Source: Azolla caroliniana (lineage: Eukaryota; Polypodiophyta). From it: a DNA stretch of 64,000 bases. The translations under genes were made by a program, and so were the position numbers. The stretch covers positions 11,222,001 to 11,286,000 of the forward strand of contig JBHGNT010000010.1 in assembly GCA_043228905.1 (NCBI GenBank), given 5' to 3'. Of the stretch, positions 30,301-39,346 are shown in pieces. Numbering within the stretch: the first letter of the stretch is position 1; each line of letters opens with the position of its first letter. The notes beneath the pieces were generated by a model, which saw only the letters and a program-made list of their open reading frames with translations, ran no database searches and had not been told where the DNA came from.

Positions 30301-33133
30301 TCATTTCTCTTTCTAGGGCTTCCTGTGCTTGGCGTAGTTCCCGGATCGCCACTTTGTCCGGCTCGTCCGGCATTGTGATGTACGGCTCTACTGCTGCCGT
30401 GATATCCACCTCAAAAAGTGGAACGATCTGTGGGTGTTCCTCGAGGTACTGATCAATTTCTTCATCCGGTAAGCCCTCCAACATGTTGATGCTTTCGGCA
30501 TATAAAGGGGTTGCCTCCTTGCTAGTGAGCACCCGTGGTTGCGTGGCTACCCGTACCTTTGTTTTCCCTCGTCGGAACGTGATCATATTCTTTTGCCAAT
30601 TTTGCTTGATATGCGCCGTTCGCAGCCATGGTCGTCCTAACAGTAGGGGATATGCGCCTTGTACATTCAGCTCTAGTACCACGGCCGATATTCGGAATAC
30701 GTGGCCTCCTATTGTTACTTCCAAGTCCCGGATAAGACCAGTTGGTCGGACTGAGCTTGTATCCGCCATGCGTAACCAGAAGGGGCATGGTTCCCACTCC
30801 TGGATGCCTAGGTCGTCGCATGTCTGTCGACTAATGACGTTCACCCCGGAGCCTCCGTCAATAATTGTTCCTGGAATCTCCTTTCCTTTGACGATTGTCG
30901 TGATTGCTGGGCTACTGGTATCAACCACCGCTGGGCCTTCCTCCGGGTTGGAGAAAAATGCCGGTGCCGGCGTCGGCGTCGGTTTGCTTACGGCGGCTTG
31001 TAAGTCTGCTGTGAACCGCGGCACCAACTGCAGTAACCGTGCCAACGGCAGCACGATCTGACAATCTTGTAGTGCTTGCCATGTCGGGTTTTCTCCTGGC
31101 TGTACGATTTCTTCCTCCCTTGGCATATTTTGGTTTCTTACTTCCGCCGCACCTTGTTCGTTGGCTTCTTTGATCCATTGTGCCGCTTGTTTTCTGATTG
31201 CTTCCTGGGCTTCCCATTCGGCGGCCTTCCCTTTCGACCGCGTGATAACCTGCTGTACGTCGGCTGTCACCATGTTGACTGCTGGCTGCTTGTCGGCTGT
31301 TTTGCTTGGGCATTGATTACTGTAATGCCCTTCTTTTCGGCAGTAATAACAATACACCCTGTGCGTGTTGCTGGATTCTCCTTTTTCCCATGTTTGGGGA
31401 AGGGGCATTCCCCGGCGGTTGTCCTCGGTTTTTCGGTTCTCCGGTGCCGCTACTGGTTTGTCATTCTTTGTTGCCTCCCGACGCTCCTCTCTACGGAAGA
31501 ATCCACGCCTTTGGTTCCGTTGGAAATTCCGGTTTCCTGGCCGCCTTTCTTCTCTTCGTCGCTCGTATTCCGGGGATTCGTCTCGGTCGTACCGGTCCCG
31601 GGGGTGGCTATCCCTTCGGTTCTCCTCTCGGTCGTACCGGTCCCTGGGGTAGCTATCCCTTCGGTTCTCCTCTCGGTCGTACCGGTCCCGGGGGTAGCTA
31701 TCCCTTCGGTTCTCCTCTCGGTCATAGCTGTCGCGTCTTCTATCGGGGTATCTGTCGCCGCGTTCTCGTCGGTAGCGGTCGTCCCTCCGGAATCGATTCT
31801 CTTCCGGGTCCCGATTGCGCGGTTCAATGTGTCGGACCGGTGCCGCTTGTCGAGTTAACAGGTTATACTCGCATTGGTTCGTTGTGTGGGCGCGAGAATT
31901 GCATATCATGCACTGTGCACGCAGGGTGCAGTCGACGGTCGAGTGCCCCGAATTTAGGCATGTTGTGCATTGTAGGGCTTGTCGGAACCGGAGATCCTCC
32001 TCCTTCGGAAGCGCCTGGTGTAACGCCCCCATCGGCAAGAAGGGGCTCGTGGTGTCCATTTCCAGGACCCGATCAATGACTTGGTCCATTGTGCTGGTGC
32101 TGAAATCGATGATTCCACACATCGCTCGAAGTGGGTCTTTTAACGCAGCCAAAAAGACGGCCTTGGCCTCCTCTTCGGGTGGTGCTCTTGCTAATTGACT
32201 GTGCAAGGTCTGGAAACGAACGATAAATTGTGGGACCGTCTCGTTTTCTCCCTGCCGAGTGGTGTAGAATTGTCCGACCAATTCCCTTTGTTCCACTCGT
32301 CTATGAAACAAGCGTAAAAACTGGGTTTTCAATGCCTCGAACGTGGCGAAGCTGCCTGGTAAGTGCTTGTCGTGCCACCGGGCCGCCGGTCCTTCTAATG
32401 TCATGCCGAATTCGGCGACTTTGGATCGGTCGGCCTCGGCCTCCGTCAGTCTCTGGGACACGTGGTTGGCTTCCCATGTTCGCAGGAATGCATACACATG
32501 TGCCTCTCCGTCGGGCTCATCCCGATACTTTGGGTACGGATACGGCATCGTGTCGTCCCACTGATTCTCCTGCGCTGGTTCCTCCGATGTCGGTCTCCGC
32601 TCCTGCGGTTCCTCCGCAGGTGGTGTTGGTATCCGCTCCTGCGGTTCCTCCGCGGGTGGTGTTGGTATCCGCTCCTGCGGTTCCTCCGCGGGTGGTGTTG
32701 GTATCCGCTCCTCCCTCCTCGGCGATTGCCGGTCACCGAACTCCAGAGTTAGTTCCTCCTCTGGCTCCGATGTTGCTGAGTGATCCGACTCAAAGGGGTT
32801 GTTCCCGTGTCTGCTTTTATAGCGGGATCCCACGCTTTCCCCGCTATCCGAATCCGCCTCTAATGTTGCAAATGCCGCTGCGTCCCCGTCGCCGCCAGCG
32901 AGAGTCTGTAGTAGTGTCTCCGCTTCTTGGAGGCTGGTTATGCTACTGCCTTCGTCGGAAGCTTGTAGAACTTGGAACTGCAGTGCGTTTTCTGCGATTT
33001 GCCGAAGCGTTGTTGAGAATGACCGATCGCTCCGGATCTCGTCGACGGCTTGCTGCAAGGCTTCCCGTCGTCGCTGCCGTTCGGCGTGGCGTCTCCCTCT
33101 TTCGGTGATGTGGTCGTTATTTTGTCTAGACAT
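27332..33133 (-). CDS. Gy-in Gag-Pol polyprotein, intact (1933 aa)
   Basis: The frame is open further upstream into the LTR, but MSRQNNDHITERGRR at 33133 is the likely start: Gy-out (37338) and Gy-R (61978) begin in the same place. Gag: core around residues 240-330, repeats of PAEEPQERIPTP and of DRYDREENRRDSYPR, and three CCHC knuckles (CTTCLNSGHSTVDC, CMICNSRAHTTNQC, CYYCRKEGHYSNQC). Protease near residue 755 with IDGGSGVN. RT with catalytic VFLDDF near 1174. RNase H with FVDASD near 1318. Integrase about 1535-1720 with HCGIAGGHY, CDLCQ, LDFVGPF, SDQGGHF and LAESTNK. No stop separates gag from pol, so both are made as one polyprotein. RNase H before integrase is the gypsy order. All catalytic residues expected are present. 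Confidence 0.95.
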   Translation of the reverse strand: MSRQNNDHITERGRRHAERQRRREALQQAVDEIRSDRSFSTTLRQIAENALQFQVLQASDEGSSITSLQEAETLLQTLAGGDGDAAAFATLEADSDSGESVGSRYKSRHGNNPFESDHSATSEPEEELTLEFGDRQSPRREERIPTPPAEEPQERIPTPPAEEPQERIPTPPAEEPQERRPTSEEPAQENQWDDTMPYPYPKYRDEPDGEAHVYAFLRTWEANHVSQRLTEAEADRSKVAEFGMTLEGPAARWHDKHLPGSFATFEALKTQFLRLFHRRVEQRELVGQFYTTRQGENETVPQFIVRFQTLHSQLARAPPEEEAKAVFLAALKDPLRAMCGIIDFSTSTMDQVIDRVLEMDTTSPFLPMGALHQALPKEEDLRFRQALQCTTCLNSGHSTVDCTLRAQCMICNSRAHTTNQCEYNLLTRQAAPVRHIEPRNRDPEENRFRRDDRYRRERGDRYPDRRRDSYDREENRRDSYPRDRYDREENRRDSYPRDRYDREENRRDSHPRDRYDRDESPEYERRREERRPGNRNFQRNQRRGFFRREERREATKNDKPVAAPENRKTEDNRRGMPLPQTWEKGESSNTHRVYCYYCRKEGHYSNQCPSKTADKQPAVNMVTADVQQVITRSKGKAAEWEAQEAIRKQAAQWIKEANEQGAAEVRNQNMPREEEIVQPGENPTWQALQDCQIVLPLARLLQLVPRFTADLQAAVSKPTPTPAPAFFSNPEEGPAVVDTSSPAITTIVKGKEIPGTIIDGGSGVNVISRQTCDDLGIQEWEPCPFWLRMADTSSVRPTGLIRDLEVTIGGHVFRISAVVLELNVQGAYPLLLGRPWLRTAHIKQNWQKNMITFRRGKTKVRVATQPRVLTSKEATPLYAESINMLEGLPDEEIDQYLEEHPQIVPLFEVDITAAVEPYITMPDEPDKVAIRELRQAQEALEREMTISQRVKASQLEEVDLGTTEQPRPVKVAKELPKEEKQAMVALLTDFKDVFAWSYEDMRGLDPQLYQHQIHLSTDAKPIAQRRYRMNPNYAAKVKEEIDKLLRVGFIRPVKQATWLSPIVVVPKKNGKIRVCVDYRKLNAATVTDAFPLPFTDGVLDAVAGHEVYSFLDGFSGYNQIRMNPADQEKTAFVTEWGVFVAVVMMFGLKTAPATFQRIIMEIFGDFIPGFMQVFLDDFAVYSRQGEHLDHLRLCLEKCREYRLSLNPAKCVFGVASGNLLGHVVSREGIAVDPDKVKAILDAPAPNSAKALSRFLGQIRWHSRMVRHLADFATPLHAAVHRVPFQWTEMEEAAYQALKVMLSQAPVVQPPDWSKSFHVFVDASDVAIGSVLMQLTEPKWYRPVYYASRKLSKAERNYSTTEREALGMVYSVTKYRHYLLGRKFSFHVDHSALLHLVSKAALTGKLARWTLLLQEFEFDIFHRPGVQHAVADYLSRLESGESGDGVQDEFPDAELFKVTTAPATETTVADEDKWLTEMHQFLSTGVPPENLDRDERKRMAVRSRHFCLVGDTLYHKGADGVWRRAVRSDEKDLILREAHCGIAGGHYVGETTARKIWQSGLWWPTTMRDAVKYSRECDLCQRLGQPTEQARMPHHPVLPLEPFQKWGLDFVGPFKPPAMRTGNRYIIVATDYCTKWVEAKALRDNTAASTAKFLYECIWCRYGCPIELISDQGGHFLGQVVESLTSFYAVVHKRSTPYYPQANGLAESTNKTLQNILRKIVNENRTDWDTKLQSVLWAYRTAYKTSIRTTPFRLAFGLEAVMPVEFQIPSLRIQVKERLSEKESERIRLKMLLELEENRIASLLQLELEQRRRKAFVDRHRRGNEKEFEVGKPVLLFQTRMGNMPGKLRFRWTGPFWITKEYNGSYQLGTLSGEVVGKWANGFRLKPYKGHMPANPFKQNPENPNCEEPTPTRNNDEELTTVHTDPNISGGTEQ

Positions 33134-33163
33134 CCATCCCCCGGTTGTCCTCTGCACTCTGCA

Positions 33164-33179
33164 GGAATCGTGGTCGCCA
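33164..33179 (-). promoter_or_regulatory. Gy-in primer binding site
   Basis: The coding strand reads TGGCGACCACGATTCC six bases after the 5' LTR. A tRNA ending GGAATCGTGGTCGCCA would pair. The same 16 bases occur in Gy-out and Gy-R. An arginine tRNA seems possible, but I cannot assign it from the sequence. Confidence 0.75.
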
Positions 33180-33185
33180 AAATAG

Positions 33186-33557
33186 TGTTGTATGTATGGC
33201 TGGACTAGCCGCAACACAGGTGTCTATCCGACACTTCTCCAAAGGGGTGGTAGGGATAGGATGTTAATACACGCGTATGATAATTACACTTAAGCACAGA
33301 CGAAGACAAGATGAATCAGCATAAGCAAAACTATATTAATTCTTCGTGCTTTCATTACAAAACATCGGATCCTTTTTATAGGCATCCGGCCAGATTACAA
33401 TCGGTGCTCGGTAGGCAACCGTTAACCGAAACCGAATCGGTTCGGATCCGGATCGGTTACAACTACCGGATCCGTCCCTCCTAATAATTCTATTCCTATT
33501 TCTATATTTATCCGATCCGACCTTGCTTTCCCATTTGCCTTCTCTGACCGGCCAACA
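33186..33557 (-). repeat. Gy-in 5' LTR
   Basis: 372 bp, same as 23449-23820 by eye. CCAGG follows at 33558-33562. Confidence 0.97.
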
Positions 33558-33562
33558 CCAGG

Positions 33563-36500
33563 AACCGGCTTAAAGCCTTTGCGTTATTTGGTGTTGGTGC
33601 CTCGAGAATCGCCTTGACTTTATCCGGATCTACCGCGATTCCTTCCTTACTCACCACGTGCCCTAGTAAGTTGCCGCTTGCCACTCCAAAGATGCACTTG
33701 GCCGGGTTCAGACTCAACCGGTACTCGCGGCACTTCTCCAAGCACAACCGGAGGTGATCGAGATGCTCTCCGTGCCGGCTGTAGACCGCGAAATCGTCAA
33801 GGAAGACCTGCATAAAACCGGGGATATATTCCCCGAAAATTTCCATTATTATCCTTTGAAAGGTCGCTGGAGCCGTCTTTAGTCCGAACATCATCACGAC
33901 CGCGACGAACACTCCCCATTCCGTAACGAACGCTGTCTTCTCCTGGTCGGCCGGGTTCATTCATATTTGGTTGTAGCCGCTAAATCCATCCAGGAAGCTG
34001 TAAACTTCGTGGCCGGCTATCGCATATAACACCCCGTCCGTAAATGGTAGTGGAAACGCATCGGTCACTGTTGCGGCATTTAGTTTGCGATAGTCCACGC
34101 ATACCCGGATTTTGCCGTTCTTTTTCGGGACCACCACTATCGGACTCAGCCAGGTTGCCTGCTTGACCGGTCAGATAAATCCGACCCGGAGGAGCTTATC
34201 AATTTCCTCCTTCACCTTCGCCGCATAATTCGGATTCATCCGGTACCTGCGTTGAGCGATCGGTTTCGCGTCCGTACTTAGGTGAATTTGGTGCTGATAG
34301 AGCTGGGGGTCCAGCCCTCACATGTCTTCGTACGACCACGCGAACACATCCTTGAAGTCTGTTAATAATGCTACCATTGCCTTCTTTTCTTCCTTCGGCA
34401 ATTCCTTTGCGACATTTACCGGTCGGGGCTTGTCTGTTGTGCCGAGGTCCACCTCCTCTAGTTGGGATGCTTTTACCCTCTGGGATATCGTCATTTCCCT
34501 CTCTAGGGATTCCTGCGCTTGTCGTAGTTCCCGGATTGCCGCTTGGTCCGGTTCGTCCGGCGTCGTAATGTACGGTTCTACTACCGCCGTGATATCCACC
34601 TCAAATAGTGGGACGATTCGTGGGTGTTCCTCGAGGTACCGCTCGACTTCCTCGTCTAGTAATCCCTCCAACATGTTGATGCTTTTCGCATACAATGGAG
34701 TTGCTTCCTTACTGGCGATCACCCGTGGTTGCGTCGTTACTCGTACCTTTGTTTTCCCTCGCCGGAATGTGATCATGTTCTTTTGCCAGTTCTGCTTGAT
34801 ATGCGTCGTTCGCAGCCATGGTCGTCCTAGCAGTAGGGGGTACGTGCCTTGTACATTCAGCTGCAGCACCACGGCCGATATCCGGAATACGTGGCCTCCG
34901 ATCGTTACTTCCAAATCCCGGATAAGCCCGGTCGGTGGGACTGAGCTGGTATCCGCCATGCGTAACCAGAAGGGGCATGGTTCCCATTCCCGGATGCCCA
35001 GGTTATCGCATGTCTGTCAACTGATGACATTTACCCCGGAGCCTTCGTCAATAATCGTTCCAGCAATTTCCTTTCCTTTCACGATTGCCGTGATCGCCGG
35101 GCTACTTGTATCGACCACCGCCGGTCCTTCCTCCGGGTTGGAGAAGAATGCCGGTGCTGGCGTCGGCTTCGGTTTGCTCACAGATGCCTGTAAGTCTGCC
35201 GTAAACCGTGGCACCAACTGTAGTAGCCTTGCTAACGGTAGCACGATTTGACAGTCCTGTAGCGCTTGCCACGTCGGGTTTTCTCCTAGCTGTATGATTT
35301 CTTCGTCTTTTGGCATATTTTGGTCTCTTACTTCTGCCGCATTCTGTTCATTGGCCTCCTTGATCCATTGCGCCGCTTGTTTTCTGATTGCCTCTTGGGC
35401 TTCCAACTCGGCGGTCTTTCCCTTTGACCGGGTTGTGACCTGCTGTACTTCTGTTATTTCGGCTATAACCATGTTGACTACCGGCTTCTTGTCATTGGTT
35501 TTGCTTGGGCATTGGTTACTATAATGACCTTCCTTACGGCAGTAATAACAGTACACCTTGTGACTGTTGCTCGTTTCTCCTTTGTCCCCGGTTTGGAGGG
35601 TGGGTATGCTTCGGCGGTCGTTTTCGGTTATCCGGTTATCCGGTACCGATACCGGGTTGTCATTCCTTGCTGCCTCCCGACGTTCCTCTCTTCGAAAAAA
35701 TCCATGCTTCTGATTCCGTCGGAAATTTCGGTTCCCTTGTCGCCTCTCTTCTCTGCGTCGTTCGTATTCCGGGGATTCGTCTCGGTCGTACCGGTCCCGG
35801 GGGTAGCTATCTCTGCGTTTCTCCTCTCGGTCATAGTTATCGTGTCTTCTATCAGCGTATCTGTTACCGCGTTCGCGTTGGTAGTGGTCGTCTCTCCGGA
35901 ATCGATCCTCATCCGGGTTCTGATTGCGCGGTTCTATGTGTCGAACCGGTGCTGCCTGCCGATTTAACAGGTTATATTCGCATCGGTCCGTTGTATGGGC
36001 TCGAGAGTTGCAGATCATACATTGTGTCCGCAGGGTGCAGTCTACTGTTGAGTGGCCCGAATTTAGGCATGTTGTGCATTGTAAGGCCTGTCGGAACCTC
36101 AGGTCTTCCTCCTTCGGGAGTGCCTGGTGTAACATCCCCATCGACAAGAAGGAGCTAGTCTTGTCCATTTCTAAGACCTGATCAATAATTTGGTCCATTG
36201 TGCTGGTGTGGAAATCAAGGACTCCGCACATTGTTCGAAGTGGCTCTTTCAGCGCAGCCAAAAAGACTGCTTTGGCTTCGTCTTCGGGTGGTGCTCTCGT
36301 CAGTTGGCTATGCAGGGTCTGAAACCGAATGATGAATTGTGGCACAGTCTCGTTCTCTTCCTGCCGGGTGGTGTAGAACTGCCCGACCAATTCCCTTTGC
36401 TCAACTTGTCTGTGAAAAAGCCTGAGGAATTTGGCCTTCAAGGCATCGAATGTGGCAAAGCTGCCCGGTAAGTGCTTTGCGTGCCATCGGGCCGCCGGTC

Positions 36501-37338
36501 CTTCTAAGGTCATGCCGAATTTGGCAACTTTGGATCGTTCGGCTTCGGGTTCCGTCAGTCTTTGGGAGACATGGTTGGCTTCCCATGTTTGGAGGAATGC
36601 GTACACGTGTGCCTCCGCGTCGGGCTCATCCCGGTACTTTGGGTATGGGTACGGCATCGTGTCGTTCAACTGACTCTCCTGCTTTCTCCGCTCTCTGTCC
36701 GCTGTTGGCGTCGGTGTGAGAACCTTTGGTTTCTCCGCGGTTGGTGCTGGTATCCGCTCCTTCAGTTCCTCCGCGGGTGTTGCCGGTGTTCGGTCCTTTG
36801 GTTCCTCCGCGGGTGTTGTCGGTATCCGCTCCTTCGGTTCCTTCGCGGGTGTTGTCGGTATCCGCTCCTTCGGTTCCTTCGCGGGTGTTGCCGGTATCCG
36901 GTCAGCCTCCCTCGGCGATCGCCGGTCACCGAACTCCAAGGTTATTTCTTCCTCTGGCTCCGGTGTTACTGAGTCTTCCGACCCCTCTTCCCTTGGGTCG
37001 TTTGGTGTGTCGTGGCTGCTTTTATACCAGGACGCAACGCTTCCGTCGCTTTCCGACTCCGCCTCAAGTGTTGTGAATGCTTCCGAGTCCCCGTCGCCCC
37101 AGGCGAGCGTCTATAGTATCGTTTCCGCCTCTTGCAGGCTTGTTATGCTACTGCCTTCGTCGGGGACTTGCAGAACCCGGAACTGCAGTGCTTCTTCTGC
37201 GACTCTCCGAAGAGTTCTGGAGAATGACCGATCTCGCCGGATCTCGTCGACGGCTTGCTGCTGGGCTTCCCGTCGTTGCTCTCGTTCGGTGTATCGTCTC
37301 CCTCGTTCGGTGATGTGGTCGTCGTTTGGTCTAGACAT
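33563..37338 (-). pseudogene. Gy-out gag-pol, 5' part: Gag, protease and RT (broken)
   Basis: It starts with MSRPNDDHITERGRR at 37338. Gag has KERIPTTPAKEP-type repeats (fewer DRYDRE repeats than Gy-in) and the same three CCHC knuckles. The protease site reads IDEGSGVN instead of IDGGSGVN. RT keeps VFLDDFAVYS near 33790. Stops: 37111 (Gln), 35017, 34318, 34171 and 33961 (all Arg codons that are CGA in Gy-in). The sequence ends at SRFL, where Gy-in inserted; the remainder is at 21300-23448. Confidence 0.93.
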
Positions 37339-37368
37339 CCATCCCCCGGTTGTCCTCTGCACTTTGCA

Positions 37369-37384
37369 GGAATCGTGGTCGCCA
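37369..37384 (-). promoter_or_regulatory. Gy-out primer binding site
   Basis: TGGCGACCACGATTCC on the coding strand, six bases after the 5' LTR, identical to Gy-in and Gy-R. Confidence 0.75.
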
Positions 37385-37390
37385 AAATAG

Positions 37391-37779
37391 TGTTATCTGC
37401 CTGGCCGGACTAGCCTCAACATAGGTGTCTATCCGACACTTCTCCAAAGGGGTGGTAAGGATTGGATGCTAGGTTACACGCGTAAGATGATTACAATTAA
37501 GCACAGACGGTAAACAATACGAAGATACAGATAAACACGCAATAATTACTTTTGTATTACTTTCGTCAAAACCTTTACAAATCATCGGATCCTTTTATAG
37601 GCATCGGCAAGGTTACAATCAGTGCGCTTAGGCAACCGGCATCCGAATCGGTCCGGATCCGGATCGGTACAATTGTACCGGATCCGTCCCTCCGAATAAT
37701 AATTCTACTATTATTTACTTCCTATTATCCGATCCGACTCCGCCTTCCCACTTGTCCTTGCTCTTCTGACCGGTCAACA
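37391..37779 (-). repeat. Gy-out 5' LTR
   Basis: 389 bp, TGTTATCTGCC to CCGGTCAACA, partner of 17541-17930. GGTGC follows at 37780. Confidence 0.95.
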
Positions 37780-37784
37780 GGTGC

Positions 37785-39346
37785 ATCACTATGCGTACAT
37801 GATCAAAGTAGCGGAAGTGCGTGAGCCAGAGAGCTACGAAGAAGCGGCACAGGACAAATTGGCGTGCCGCTATGGAGGAAGAAATGCGGGCACTCAATGC
37901 CAACGACACATGGGACCTCATTGACCCTCCCCAACACTGTAAACCGATCGGTTGCAAATGGGTGTACAAGGTAAAGTACAATGTCGACGGTTCGGTTAAC
38001 CGGTACAAAGCCCGATTAGTGGCAAAGGGATACGCATAGACCCACAGACTCGACTACGATGAGACCTTCGCTCCGGTAGCGAAGATGACGACGGTTCGTG
38101 TGGTACTGGCGGTTGCTGCGGCAAGGGGGTGGAATCTTCACCAAATGGACATGAAGAATGCATTTCTTCAAGGTGATCTTGAAGAACGGGTCTATATGAT
38201 CCAACCTCCCAGTTTTTAGTCGGACATGAACAAGTCGGCGGTGTGTCAACTTAAGAAGTCGCTTTACGATCTGAAACAAGCCCCTCAAGCTTGGAATGCA
38301 AAGATCACGCACCGGTTGCGTAAGATGGGGTTTGTGACCTCTAAATCCGACTCGTCATTGTTCATCTGGCAAGTTCCGGACGGTCCGGTTTGCATCCTAC
38401 TTTATGTTGATGATTTAGTCATCACCATACCTGGACTCAATGAAATTAGCCGAGTAAAGTCCCAGCTGTCAGACGCATTTGAAATGAAGGACCTGGGGGA
38501 GCTTCATTATTTTCTTGGGATCGAGGTGAGCCGAACCCCCGACGACATAGTGCTCTCACAACAACACTATGTGTTGAATATGTTGTACAAGTTTGGCATG
38601 ACGGAATGTCGACTTGTCTCCACATCCCTGGATTGGAACCAGAAGCTTAGTCCCAACTTCGGACCAACCTGCGATGAGAAACGGTTTCGAAAAATTGTCG
38701 GAAGCCTGATATACTTGACAATCACCCGGCCTGACATCAGTTATCCGCTCGGTGTGATCAACCAATTCATGCAGAAACCAACCGTGGAGCACCTTCAGTG
38801 TGTGCATCGAATATTGCAGTATGTGAGCGGCACGAAGGACCGGGGACTGTTATACCGGCATGGTATAACTGAAGAGATAGTCGGATATACAGATGCCGAC
38901 TGGGCCGGTGATGCATCGGATCGCCAATCCACCTCCGGTTACATGTTTTCTCTAGGTAGTAGCGTGGATGTTGCGTGGAGTAGCAAACAATAGCCAACAG
39001 TGGATCTGTCAAGCACTGAGGCTGAGTATCGGGGCGCTACCAATGCCACCTGTGAAGCCATCTGGCTTCGGCGACTACTGCAAGACCTGTGGATTGAGGT
39101 ATTGACCCCGATCCTGACCTATTGTGACAACATGAGCAACATTCAACTCACTAAGAACCCCGTGTTCCATGCTCGGACAAAGCACATAGAAGTGCATTAT
39201 CACTTCGTGCGTGAGTGGGTTTTGAGTGGTGAAGTTGAACTTCGGTATGTTCAGACGGATCGGCAAGTTGCCGATATCTTCACCAAACTGCTCGGATCAG
39301 ACAAGTTGCAACACTTCACCAAAATGCTTGGTGTTCAACATCTCAA
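37785..39346 (+). pseudogene. Cop-1 reverse transcriptase and RNase H (broken by stops)
   Basis: Continues the pol cut at 17540. RT: DTWDLIDPPQHCKPIGCKWV, then [52 protein letters not shown], and the active site LLYVDDLVIT near 38398. RNase H: YTDADWAGDASDRQSTSGY and LSSTEAEYRGA, ending ADIFTKLLGSDKLQHF. TAG stops at 38037, 38217 and 38991 each stand where related elements have Gln (for example PPSFQSE in Cop-R for the second), so a single C to T change explains each. Between stops the frame is kept, so decay is recent or slow. Confidence 0.95.

Larger units (their letters stand above)
23444..33562 (-). mobile_element. Gy-in: young, apparently intact Ty3/gypsy element with an extra 3' ORF
   Basis: LTRs at 23449-23820 and 33186-33557 are both 372 bp and identical as far as I can compare by eye. 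The target duplication CCAGG is at 23444-23448 and 33558-33562. The insertion split the Gy-out pol between SRFL and GQIRW. Leftward order: 5' LTR, tRNA primer site, gag-pol (33133-27332), an A-rich intergenic region, the extra ORF (26990-23871), a hairpin block, the 3' LTR. Both ORFs are open. Protein motifs (a DGGS-type protease, VFLDDF in RT, an ORF after pol) point to the non-chromovirus plant gypsy lineages (Athila/Tat side), but exact placement needs a tree. Confidence 0.97.
17536..37784 (-). mobile_element. Gy-out: Ty3/gypsy element with an extra 3' ORF, split by Gy-in
   Basis: LTRs at 17541-17930 (3') and 37391-37779 (5') start TGTT and end GGTCAACA on the + strand. Flanking 5-mers GGCGC (17536) and GGTGC (37780) are the target duplication with one C/T change. 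The LTRs differ by seven substitutions, all transitions, and one single-base gap. The element reads leftward: gag-pol from 37338, then the extra ORF from about 21085. It is interrupted between RT and RNase H by Gy-in. It is younger than Cop-1 and older than Gy-in. All frames are broken, mostly by C to T stops. Confidence 0.97.

Noticed and set aside
31600-31730. Regular direct repeats resembling a CRISPR array
   Set aside because: They are in-frame 45-base coding repeats in Gag (DRYDREENRRDSYPR) without unique spacers, in a plant genome.
30132-32198. Several + strand frames of 100-260 codons opposite Gy-in gag-pol
   Set aside because: They mirror the codon pattern of the intact 1933-aa frame on the other strand and have no motifs.
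33134-33217. Upstream extension of the Gy-in gag-pol frame to an ATG in the LTR
   Set aside because: The extra codons lie in LTR and primer-site sequence; Gy-out and Gy-R homologues start at the MSR/MTR methionine.
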